In this document: piece after piece, positions 9,190 through 15,819 of the stretch | Layout of the letters: the number at the start of each line of letters is the position of its first letter | Numbering within the stretch: the first letter of the stretch is position 1 | Source: Dethiosulfatibacter aminovorans DSM 17477 | GTDB taxonomy: Bacteria > Bacillota > Clostridia > Tissierellales > Dethiosulfatibacteraceae | NCBI RefSeq assembly: GCF_900142005.1 | Contig: NZ_FQZL01000016.1 | Span: forward strand, 1 to 64,000 | Length of the DNA: 64,000 nt | Reading direction: 5' to 3' | Notes under the pieces: generated by a model | Databases searched by the model: none | What the model was told of the DNA's origin: nothing | The model's input: only the letters and a program-made list of their open reading frames with translations | Program-made: the position numbers and the translations under genes

Positions 9190-9211
9190 GAAACGACCTA
9201 TAGGTCGTTTC
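9190..9211. promoter_or_regulatory. 22-bp perfect palindrome upstream of the regulator gene
   Basis: The 22 bases read identically on both strands, with core ACGACCTATAGGTCGT. There is no loop, which favours a dimer-binding DNA operator over an RNA hairpin. It is centred about 75 bases before the start of the BTAD regulator. I did not find a copy upstream of the amidohydrolase gene. Confidence 0.5.
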
Positions 9212-9563
9212 AACGCTTATTCTCTCTATCAACATCCCAGATATAGTCCTAAGGCATGATAAGTCACGGTAAGTAACCAGCATTTCCCCGAAATCATCTC
9301 CCCAAAGGGCAAACACAAACTTCTTCATCATAAGCTAGTCCAAACCTTATGCATATAATACATATCAATTACCCTTAAACTATGATATTAATTAAACTCT
9401 ACTGATTTCGGCCATTTTAGTATACCATATTTACTCACTAACTGAAATATTGATGTATATCTATGGTTGCTTTAATTTACTCATACTTCGCACATAGATT
9501 TTGTCTATACACCTTGAAAATTCAATACCTGGCATTAATTCAGTTGTCAAAGTTCAGCTAAAA

Positions 9564-9731
9564 TCAGACTATTTGAAGTCTATTTTTAAAAACCGAAGGG
9601 ATAACATTAATAAAGTTATCCATAAGTTCGTTTATCTTCTCTTCTGGTAGTCCACCATTTTCTGAAACTACTCCTTTGAACAATTGAAGTAACGTAAGTG
9701 TCCAATAAGACAGTGGATAGATTTCCCTAAA
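9564..9731 (-). pseudogene. C-terminal gene fragment, possibly of a transcriptional regulator
   Basis: A stop-bounded minus-strand frame encodes IYPLSYWTLTLLQLF, continues with GGLPEEKINELMDNFINVIP and ends at TGA 9564-9566. It has no start codon. A neighbouring frame upstream (QLFHEYLGK) would join it after a one-base shift. The helical look and final position resemble the C-terminal domain of TetR-type regulators, but this is a guess. The rest of 9332-9800 shows no gene. Confidence 0.3.
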
Positions 9732-9802
9732 TATTCATGAAATAATTGCCTAAACAGAATGTTAAGAGTTTTTCGAGTTAGTCGAAAAACTCCAAAGGAG
9801 GT

Positions 9803-10018
9803 TTAGTAAGTTATTAGACAGGCACGGTTTTCTTTCTTGGCATAGTGTGTTATCAATGTTAAAGAATTATTTTTTAGCAAAAAAGAAGAAATTGGAATCA
9901 TTAATTCTATCCCAATAACTAAAAAAAACAAATATTCATACCAGTTTAATCCTCGTATTATTGTAATGTGTAAGTTTCTAACTTCTTTCTTATACACATA
10001 AAGAAACCGTTCAATCAT
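9803..10018 (-). CDS. Small predicted membrane protein
   Basis: A 71-residue frame with GGAAGGA about 6 bases before its ATG. It has a charged N-terminus (MIERFLYVYKKEVR) and one strongly hydrophobic stretch (YEYLFFLVIGIELMIPISSF), so it could be a single-span membrane protein. A hairpin at 9767-9793 lies just downstream. It sits in an AT-rich stretch full of gene debris and may itself be a truncated N-terminal piece. No family recognised. Confidence 0.3.
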   Translation of the reverse strand: MIERFLYVYKKEVRNLHITIIRGLNWYEYLFFLVIGIELMIPISSFLLKNNSLTLITHYAKKENRACLITY

Positions 10019-10103
10019 ATATTTCCTTCCATATTTTACTAGTAATATAATTATATTTATTATACAATTTATTAAAATCTAAACACTTTCATTGAGGTTA
10101 ATA

Positions 10104-10535
10104 ATGGATATAATTTCAAAAGAAGCTCGAAGTAAAAATATGTCAAAAATCAAAAGCAAAAATACAAAACCGGAAATTGAAGTCAGAAAAATTTTACACT
10201 CAATGGGTTATCGGTTCAGTTTAAATAAAAAAACACTACCTGGTAAACCTGATATATGGTTAAAAAAATATAATACTGCTATCTTTGTTCATGGATGTTT
10301 CTGGCACAGACATGAAAATTGTAAACTAGCTTATACCCCAAAAACCAGAACTGCTTTCTGGACTGACAAATTCAATAAAACAATTATGCGTGATAAAATG
10401 AATGTTGAAAAATTAAAAGAAATGGGAATAAGTGTCTTAGTAATCTGGGAATGCGAAATATTCAACAAATCCGATCCTGATCATAAAAATTTAAAAAATA
10501 TATTAGACAGTTTTTTGAAGAAACAGATCAAGTAA
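10104..10535 (+). CDS. vsr: Very short patch repair endonuclease Vsr
   Basis: Nicks next to T:G mismatches that arise when 5-methylcytosine deaminates in Dcm-type sites. I prefer the ATG at 10104 (143 aa) with GAGG 6 bases upstream; an in-frame TTG at 10092 is possible. Hallmarks are visible: SKNMSKIKSKNTKPE at the N-terminus, the catalytic aspartate of LPGKPDIW (about residue 50), the His-rich FVHGCFWHRHENC strand with zinc ligands, and the TPKTRTAFWTDKF segment that follows in true Vsr proteins. It converges on the EcoRII-like nuclease gene, with one base between the stop codons. Its presence predicts that the linked methyltransferase makes 5-methylcytosine, as its motifs also say. Confidence 0.95.
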   Translation: MDIISKEARSKNMSKIKSKNTKPEIEVRKILHSMGYRFSLNKKTLPGKPDIWLKKYNTAIFVHGCFWHRHENCKLAYTPKTRTAFWTDKFNKTIMRDKMNVEKLKEMGISVLVIWECEIFNKSDPDHKNLKNILDSFLKKQIK

Positions 10536-10536
10536 A

Positions 10537-11709
10537 TCACATTTGCTTTTCTTTTACAAGTCGAATAAAAGTCTTTAGATCAAGCAAGTCATTTCTATAC
10601 TCTTTTGGATAAGCATTATGATAAACCTTTGGAACAACTAGAGTCACCTTATAATCAGTCATTTCCTTTAATTGAGATTTTGAAATGCCTTGTTGGAGAG
10701 TAAATAAATGTTTTTCTTCAATTTTATCTGCTTCATTTAATATTTGCCTCCACCTGTCTTTGCATGTAGTTTTTACTCCTAGAAACGTTAAATTATCAAT
10801 CTCAATATTTGTCATGGCATTAACATATTCCTGTTCTCCCGGGAAAATAAAATCAGGTCTTTTTCTTCCTTCTATCTTAGCTTGTGCTGTAAACTTTAAT
10901 CTATTATATTCAAAAACTTTCTTCAAGTGGTGTTCTAAAGATTTTCCAGCTCTGCTTTTTCTTCTATTCAGTACACTATTTGCAACTTGAATAAAGCTTT
11001 CAACACTATCAAATGGAGTTTTCAATATATCAGAATAAACATACAATTCTATACTCTTAAATAATTCATATTCTATGTCTAACCATTTAATTATTTCATT
11101 ATCTGGCTGTTCAGAAATACGCCTAATATTATGTCCATTAATAGCATAATAGAATTCCCTTGCCTTATCTGCGACATCAATAGTTACAGGAAAATTTCCA
11201 TCAATTTTTCTAAGATAGTCATTAAAAAGTCTATTTCTTAATTCATAATCATTAAAGCCTGATTCAATAATTTTATTTGTTTCAACTGATGTCATTCCTA
11301 GAGCACTAAAAAAACCTTCATACTCTTCTTCTGTTTCTAAAACATATGCGGAGTACTCTTCTTTATTTTTCTTACATAATATAAAAAGAGCTCCTAAATA
11401 TTCATCTTTCAGAAAAGGAAATCCTCTCCCAAATCTAGTAATCCTATATTCATTTCTAGTACCCACACCGTAATAAACAAATCGGCTTTTTGTTATAAAA
11501 TCATCCTGCCACTCAATATCAATGTAATTCTCTTTCCTCTCACCCTTTTTACCTTCTTCATCAAAAAGTATACTAAATGAATTTTTAGGTATATAAATCC
11601 CTGCCTGATGCGCACCGGTACTACCAGTGTCATTTGCTGATAGAAATTTACAAAATGCAATTTCAGAATCCTTAACAGAATTTATTGCTTTAAATAATAA
11701 CTCGCTCAT
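10537..11709 (-). CDS. EcoRII-type type II restriction endonuclease
   Basis: A 390-residue nuclease close in length and layout to EcoRII (about 400). The N-terminal effector-binding domain is recognisable from NDTGSTGAHQAGIYIPK. The C-terminal catalytic domain carries RKRPDFIFPG and LGVKTTCKDRWRQIL, the strongly conserved EcoRII/PspGI block holding the PD...xK-type active site, followed by KHLFTLQQGISKSQL. EcoRII relatives cut CCWGG and need two or more sites; that specificity is inferred. Its start overlaps the 3' end of the methyltransferase gene by 20 bases, so expression should be translationally coupled after the protective enzyme. The last codon abuts the convergent vsr gene. Confidence 0.9.
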   Translation of the reverse strand: MSELLFKAINSVKDSEIAFCKFLSANDTGSTGAHQAGIYIPKNSFSILFDEEGKKGERKENYIDIEWQDDFITKSRFVYYGVGTRNEYRITRFGRGFPFLKDEYLGALFILCKKNKEEYSAYVLETEEEYEGFFSALGMTSVETNKIIESGFNDYELRNRLFNDYLRKIDGNFPVTIDVADKAREFYYAINGHNIRRISEQPDNEIIKWLDIEYELFKSIELYVYSDILKTPFDSVESFIQVANSVLNRRKSRAGKSLEHHLKKVFEYNRLKFTAQAKIEGRKRPDFIFPGEQEYVNAMTNIEIDNLTFLGVKTTCKDRWRQILNEADKIEEKHLFTLQQGISKSQLKEMTDYKVTLVVPKVYHNAYPKEYRNDLLDLKTFIRLVKEKQM

Positions 11710-12829
11710 CCTCTATGTACTCCATTTTATCTATATGATTTATAATACTCTCAGCTAAATGTGCAATCAATGGAACAACAACAGAATTACCAAATTGTTT
11801 ATATGCCTGAGTATTTGAAACAACTATTTTAAATTTTTCTGGAAATCCTTGTAATCTTGCACATTCTCTTGGAGTTAGTCTTCTCGGATTCTTGTTTTTT
11901 TGTGGTATTAATATCTCAGATCCGTCTTTATAATATCTAGCACTTAATGTTCTTGTTGTACCATTAAGGTCTGCTAAACCATAACCGAAGCCATTACCCT
12001 TAGCCTTATGCTTAGCTGCATAATTCTGCAAATAGTTCCAGAGCTTATCGGAAAGAGTGTATTTATCATCAACATTTTTTTCTAGAATATTGGATAGCAC
12101 AATTTTTGATCTAGGAAGATCTGGAAATACATAATTAATTTCATTTCCAAAATAATCTTTATCAAACCCAATAATAAAGATTCTCTCCCTATGCTGCGGT
12201 ACAAAAGATTTACCATCAATTACTTCATACGATATATCATAATTCATTTCCCTTAATGTTTCAGAAATAATCTTAAATGTATTTCCTTTATCGTGCGACT
12301 TTAGATTTTTTACATTCTCAAGGAGAAAAGCTTTTGGTCTTTTCTCATTAAGTATTCTTACAATGTCAAAAAACAACGTTCCTTGTGTTTTATCCATAAA
12401 TCCATGATTTCGACCCATACTATTCTTCTTTGATACTCCAGCAATCGAAAAGGGTTGGCATGGGAAACCTGCTACTAGAATATCATGATTCGGAACTGTT
12501 CTTTCATCTATTAAAGTAATGTCTCCATCTGGTAAATCCCCATGATTTGAAAAATATGTTTTTTGACTATATTTATCCCATTCAGAAGAAAAAACACATC
12601 TGCCTCCGACTGATTCAAATGCTATTCTCATTCCACCTATTCCAGCAAAAAGATCAATGAATTTAAATCTGCTATCATCATCTTCATAATCTTCATTGAT
12701 CCTGCTTATATATTGAGATAAAGTTTCATTCACTATTTCCTGTATTGATGTCTTTTTCTGATCTGCCAAATCACTAATTGTATCATAAATATTATCTTCA
12801 ACGGTTATATGTAATTTTTTCTTGCTCAT
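11690..12829 (-). CDS. DNA (cytosine-5) methyltransferase, Dcm-type, with RHH-like N-terminus
   Basis: A 379-residue enzyme that methylates cytosine C5 and should protect the host from the EcoRII-like nuclease. Motifs in order: I (FIDLFAGIGG, about residues 57-66), IV with catalytic Cys (GFPCQPFS, about 121-128), VI (LLENVKN), VIII (QHRERIF), IX (RRLTPRECARLQGFP) and X (QFGNSVVVPL). Residues 1 to about 46 precede the catalytic domain and read like a ribbon-helix-helix DNA-binding unit: a short strand KLHITVEDNIY, then two helices (DTISDLADQKK, SIQEIVNETLSQYI). The start is set by TGGAGG 7 bases before ATG 12827-12829; an upstream ATG at 12859 lacks such a site and falls inside the promoter. 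Confidence 0.93.
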   Translation of the reverse strand: MSKKKLHITVEDNIYDTISDLADQKKTSIQEIVNETLSQYISRINEDYEDDDSRFKFIDLFAGIGGMRIAFESVGGRCVFSSEWDKYSQKTYFSNHGDLPDGDITLIDERTVPNHDILVAGFPCQPFSIAGVSKKNSMGRNHGFMDKTQGTLFFDIVRILNEKRPKAFLLENVKNLKSHDKGNTFKIISETLREMNYDISYEVIDGKSFVPQHRERIFIIGFDKDYFGNEINYVFPDLPRSKIVLSNILEKNVDDKYTLSDKLWNYLQNYAAKHKAKGNGFGYGLADLNGTTRTLSARYYKDGSEILIPQKNKNPRRLTPRECARLQGFPEKFKIVVSNTQAYKQFGNSVVVPLIAHLAESIINHIDKMEYIEDERVII

Positions 12830-12841
12830 TTTATGCCTCCA

Positions 12842-12900
12842 GGTATTATCATATACCAATTATAACCCAGATTTGCGAATAAAGCAAGAACGTATATTCG
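12842..12900 (-). promoter_or_regulatory. Methyltransferase promoter with two overlapping inverted repeats
   Basis: On the minus strand, TTGCTT (12882-12887) and TATAAT (12859-12864) are spaced by 17 bases. Inverted repeat 1, CGAATA/TATTCG (12876-12881 and 12895-12900), flanks the -35 box. Inverted repeat 2, GGTAT/ATACC (12842-12846 and 12853-12857), covers the expected transcription start, directly before the ribosome binding site. The placement suits autorepression by the RHH-like N-terminus of the methyltransferase. This gives the methyltransferase and nuclease genes a promoter separate from HNH-Nudix. Confidence 0.55.
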
Positions 12901-12940
12901 ATTTTTGCATTTAATTGCACTAATCATTAGTAATAGTAAT

Positions 12941-13330
12941 CTAGTTATTTTTCATCAATTTCTCTACAATTGGTTTATCTGCTTCAGCCCAGTCAAGACT
13001 GGCAAGTTCTTCAACATCAAGCCAACAAGAATCTACATGCTCATTTAATACGATCTCTTCATCAGCAGCCTTGCAAACATATCCGTGCATAACAAGATCA
13101 AAAGAACTGTATTGATGGTTAACAGTCATGAGATAATTACAAATCTTAACTTCAATCTCAAGTTCCTCTTTAATTTCACGCACCAATGCTTCTTCATTGC
13201 TTTCTCCATCTTCAAGCTTGCCGCCAGGGAATTCCCATTTCAGAGCAGTTTCCCCTTTGTCAGGGCGCTGGGTGCAAAGTATTTTGTTGTCTTTTTTTAT
13301 TATGGCGGCTACTACTTCTATTGGTTTCAT
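12941..13330 (-). CDS. Nudix (MutT-like) NTP pyrophosphohydrolase
   Basis: A 129-residue cytoplasmic hydrolase of the 8-oxo-dGTP/(d)NTP pyrophosphohydrolase class. The Nudix box GGKLEDGESNEEALVREI followed by KEELEI (about residues 36-59) fits GX5EX7REUXEEXGU apart from the last glycine. The N-terminus KPIEVVAAIIKKDNKILCTQR is typical of MutT/CTP pyrophosphohydrolase relatives. It starts 7 bases after the HNH gene stop and is presumably co-transcribed with it. It lies between HNH and the RHH-methyltransferase, so it may belong functionally to the restriction island, but housekeeping MutT proteins look the same. Confidence 0.9.
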   Translation of the reverse strand: MKPIEVVAAIIKKDNKILCTQRPDKGETALKWEFPGGKLEDGESNEEALVREIKEELEIEVKICNYLMTVNHQYSSFDLVMHGYVCKAADEEIVLNEHVDSCWLDVEELASLDWAEADKPIVEKLMKNN

Positions 13331-13336
13331 GGGACC

Positions 13337-14152
13337 TCACTTCATGAATATTTCATTTCTATGGTAACTAAGATACTGATAATTTTCATGAGAAAATTCA
13401 CATGAAATACCCGATTCAATCATCAACTTTTTATTATCTGTATACTCAGATAATTTTGGAGATAATATCAAAGAACCTTCACCATTAAAACTAATCCAAC
13501 CCTTGTCAAATAACTTATCATGATTTGGGCATAATAATAAACCATTGTTTACATCTACTCTTTCACTGTTATTACTCTTTTTCCAAGGCTTTATATGTGA
13601 TGCTACCAACAAATTCTTGTTTTCAATTCCACAAATAATGCAATCGTCAAAACGTTCTAATAACCTGTTACGAAATTTCCCCTGAGTAAGTCTCTGTTTC
13701 ACATATCCTTCGCGTTCACTCTCAGAAATATACATATTCTTCGATTCATCATAACGATATTCGTATTCATCTTTCAAATTAATCATAGTATCAATTTTAA
13801 AGTCTAATTCTTTTTCTACACGAGCTATACATTCGAATCGAGTTTTCTCATACACTTCTTCCCTTCTATGTGAAGGAATTGAGAGTTCAAACCAGAATTC
13901 TCCATTACGATAACAACTGAACTTGCCCCAATATCTCATAGGATTAACTCTAATTAAATATGCTACTTTCTTTACATCATATTTCTTCCTTAAATCTTCT
14001 TTCCCTTTATCCGCAAAGGCTAAATTCTTCACATCTTCGTTATCTACCATAAATCTGTAAAAATAAGGAGCAACTTCTTCTGGTTTCACCGGTTTCCACC
14101 ATTCATCAGGACCTCTTTCGAGCATAGCTAATAGGAGTACGTGTTTATACAC
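13337..14152 (-). CDS. HNH endonuclease (apparent N-terminal frameshift)
   Basis: An open frame of 271 codons from GTG at 14150-14152. The C-terminal HNH domain shows a CIIC zinc pair, ASHIKPW with the first His, RVDVNNGLLLCPNHDKLFD with Asn and final His, then GWISF. The N-terminal 120 residues form an unassigned domain (ERGPDEWWKPVKPEEVAPYF). A start at ATG 14215-14217, with AGAAGG before it, encodes a well-formed N-terminus (MDYNLWYEQIRKIKLIDHME) that hits TAA at 14155-14157. Adding one base there would fuse it to KVYKHVLLLAMLERG. So the gene is either mutated or started anew at the GTG (TGGAG 4 bases upstream). It is first in the HNH-Nudix pair. Confidence 0.8.
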   Translation of the reverse strand: MYKHVLLLAMLERGPDEWWKPVKPEEVAPYFYRFMVDNEDVKNLAFADKGKEDLRKKYDVKKVAYLIRVNPMRYWGKFSCYRNGEFWFELSIPSHRREEVYEKTRFECIARVEKELDFKIDTMINLKDEYEYRYDESKNMYISESEREGYVKQRLTQGKFRNRLLERFDDCIICGIENKNLLVASHIKPWKKSNNSERVDVNNGLLLCPNHDKLFDKGWISFNGEGSLILSPKLSEYTDNKKLMIESGISCEFSHENYQYLSYHRNEIFMK

Positions 14153-14239
14153 TTTTACTCCATGTGATCTATCAATTTTATTTTTCTTATTTGTTCATAC
14201 CAGAGATTATAATCCATATCTTACCTTCTAAACATTACT

Positions 14240-14279
14240 ATAATAATCAAAAACACAGCTATCCTAAGGATACCTGCGT
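14240..14279 (-). terminator. Terminator hairpin between a short ORF and the HNH gene
   Basis: The arms 14253-14264 and 14268-14279 pair over 12 positions with two mismatches. On the minus strand they are followed by TTTTGATTATT. The hairpin starts 3 bases after the stop of a 12-codon frame at 14283-14321 and lies 36 bases before the upstream HNH start. It may end transcripts from the deformylase gene or attenuate the HNH operon. Confidence 0.6.
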
Positions 14280-14282
14280 TCA

Positions 14283-14424
14283 CTATTGAAATTCCATCTT
14301 ATCTATTATATTTTCACCCATTCTACTTCCCCCAAAGCACTAATGATTCATTTCCCCGTTTCATTCATTAGTATACGAATTTTCTTACATTATCTATTCT
14401 ATACCCACAAACCTTGAATTTCAA
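14283..14424 (-). promoter_or_regulatory. Possible promoter and leader of the HNH-Nudix operon
   Basis: On the minus strand TTGAAA (14419-14424) and TAGAAT (14396-14401) are 17 bases apart. The predicted RNA would contain an inverted repeat ACTAATGA/TCATTAGT (14339-14346 and 14365-14372), then a strong GGGGGAAG site before a 12-codon frame (ATG at 14319-14321, stop at 14283, peptide MGENIIDKMEFQ), then the terminator hairpin. The arrangement recalls leader-peptide attenuation. A truncated gene start is the alternative. Confidence 0.35.
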
Positions 14425-14469
14425 CCACTCTTTGCACAAAACCTCGCAAAATTCAACCTAAATTTTGTA

Positions 14470-14946
14470 TCATTTATAGAAAAACGATTTGTTGTCCACG
14501 ACTCTCATTGTTGCAAGTATTCCATCAAGGTGATCATACTCGTGCTGTATGAGTTCCGACAAGTCATCTTCCAGATCCATTGTCTTCCTTTCCCAATTCT
14601 CATCCATATACACCAACCTGCATCTCTTATACCTCAGCACCTTTACCAGAAGTCCTGGAAAGCACATGCAGTCATCCATGACTTCCATTTTCTCTTCTGA
14701 TTCGAATTCCAGTACAGGATTGATCATAATTGTAGGCGTACCTGTATTCATATAGATCAGTCTCTTGAAATACCCTATTTGCGGTGCAGCTATGGCCCTT
14801 CCTGATCCATATTTTTCCCTGAAGTCCATCATGGTATCGTGAAGATCTCCGGCTACTTTCTTTATCTCATCCAAATCCTCTTTCCTGCATTCAACACTCT
14901 TCTGATACAGCCTCTCATCACCCAAAAGCATAATTTCCCTGATCAT
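14470..14946 (-). CDS. def: Peptide deformylase-like protein
   Basis: Removes the formyl group from nascent proteins if active. The 158-residue length and fold markers fit: motif 1 region GSGRAIAAPQIG and motif 3 QHEYDHLDG with the HEXXH metal site. Motif 2, usually EGCLS, is DDCMCFPG here: the metal-binding Cys is kept, but Glu-Gly becomes Asp-Asp and the Leu-Ser pair becomes Met-Cys. The first motif has Ala where GxGxAAxQ has its second Gly. This looks like a divergent paralogue rather than the main housekeeping enzyme. ATG at 14946 is preceded by TAGGAGG. It stands alone, 81 bases after the guanylate kinase gene in the same direction. Confidence 0.85.
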   Translation of the reverse strand: MIREIMLLGDERLYQKSVECRKEDLDEIKKVAGDLHDTMMDFREKYGSGRAIAAPQIGYFKRLIYMNTGTPTIMINPVLEFESEEKMEVMDDCMCFPGLLVKVLRYKRCRLVYMDENWERKTMDLEDDLSELIQHEYDHLDGILATMRVVDNKSFFYK

Positions 14947-15027
14947 CTTCTACCTCCTAGTTTTATCTCACAACACTAGTTAAGTTGATTCATGTGTTAT
15001 TGGATATATAAACGGTTCAATTGTATA

Positions 15028-15564
15028 TCAAATCAAGCCCTTCTTCAAATATCCAAGGATATCTTTGGCACTGTTCCAGTTAGCCCTTGAGTTGTTTATA
15101 ATAAGGTCTGAAGTCTTGATTATCTCTTCTATTTCCCTTTCATATGAAGCAAGTCTTCTTGAAACATCAGACTCATTTCTGTCCATCATCCTTTCCTCAC
15201 ATTCCTCAAAAGGAGCTACCACTCCAATGACAAGAACTCTTTCCACGAGAAGCTCCTTAAGCTTCACGGCACCGTTGTTGTCGACTATTATTGTGGCCAG
15301 GCCCTTGCTGTCCATCACTTCAGTAAGTGATTCTATGCCTGTCGCGTAAATGTTGCCGTTGTATTCCGTAAATTCCAGCAGCTTTCCTTTGTCGTAAAGC
15401 TCCAAAATTATTTCCCGGGAAATGAAATGATAATCAACGCCGTCTTTCTCACCTTCCCTGGCTTTTCTGCTGGTAAATGTTACAATCCTGTCAAGTTCCA
15501 TGGAATCCCGCAGCGTCGATTTTCCCGATGCGCTTGGTCCCATGAATGCAATTATATTTATCAT
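15028..15564 (-). CDS. gmk: Guanylate kinase
   Basis: Phosphorylates GMP to GDP with ATP in purine nucleotide synthesis. The P-loop GPSASGKST is at residues 9-17. It is followed by TFTSRKAREGEKDGVDYHFIS, the GMP-binding region with the usual TSR.aR.GE.dG.dYhF signature, and EFTEYNGNIYATG, the second GMP-contact segment. At 178 residues it is slightly shorter than typical (about 190-205); the N-terminus begins directly at the first strand. GGAGGAGC precedes the ATG. A diverged P-loop kinase is possible, but the GMP-contact motifs favour guanylate kinase. Confidence 0.85.
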   Translation of the reverse strand: MINIIAFMGPSASGKSTLRDSMELDRIVTFTSRKAREGEKDGVDYHFISREIILELYDKGKLLEFTEYNGNIYATGIESLTEVMDSKGLATIIVDNNGAVKLKELLVERVLVIGVVAPFEECEERMMDRNESDVSRRLASYEREIEEIIKTSDLIINNSRANWNSAKDILGYLKKGLI

Positions 15565-15640
15565 GACGGCTCCTCCTTACAATTTAATTTCTTCTACTTT
15601 AGATTGTAATACTTTAGAGAATAAGCATCAACAATAATCA

Positions 15641-15682
15641 AAAAACAAAGAAAAAATCCACAAACCTTTTGCAGTCTGCGGA
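15641..15682 (-). terminator. Terminator after the carbohydrate-binding lipoprotein gene
   Basis: On the minus strand TCCGCAGAC pairs with GTTTGTGGA (9 bp with two G-T pairs, 15657-15682), followed by TTTTTTCTTTG. It lies about 140 bases after the lipoprotein stop codon. Confidence 0.6.
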
Positions 15683-15819
15683 CCTTTCACAATAAAATAA
15701 GGGGAGGAGAGTTTAAATCTATCGGTATTTAGTTAAATTCATATGTTATTTGAATACAATACAAGTATACATGTCAAACCTTAATTTAAGCTTGAATAAT
15801 ACTTGATTTGTATTATTTT

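Noticed and set aside
9107-9331. 74-codon minus-strand frame overlapping the start of the BTAD regulator
   Set aside because: No ribosome binding site before its ATG, it runs through the palindrome, and the peptide shows no family features.
10092-10103. TTG start for vsr adding four codons
   Set aside because: It would place the natural ribosome site (GAGG) inside the coding region; ATG 10104 fits better.
12830-12859. Earlier ATG for the methyltransferase
   Set aside because: It lies within the -10 box and operator-like repeat and lacks a ribosome site, while ATG 12829 has TGGAGG at ideal distance.
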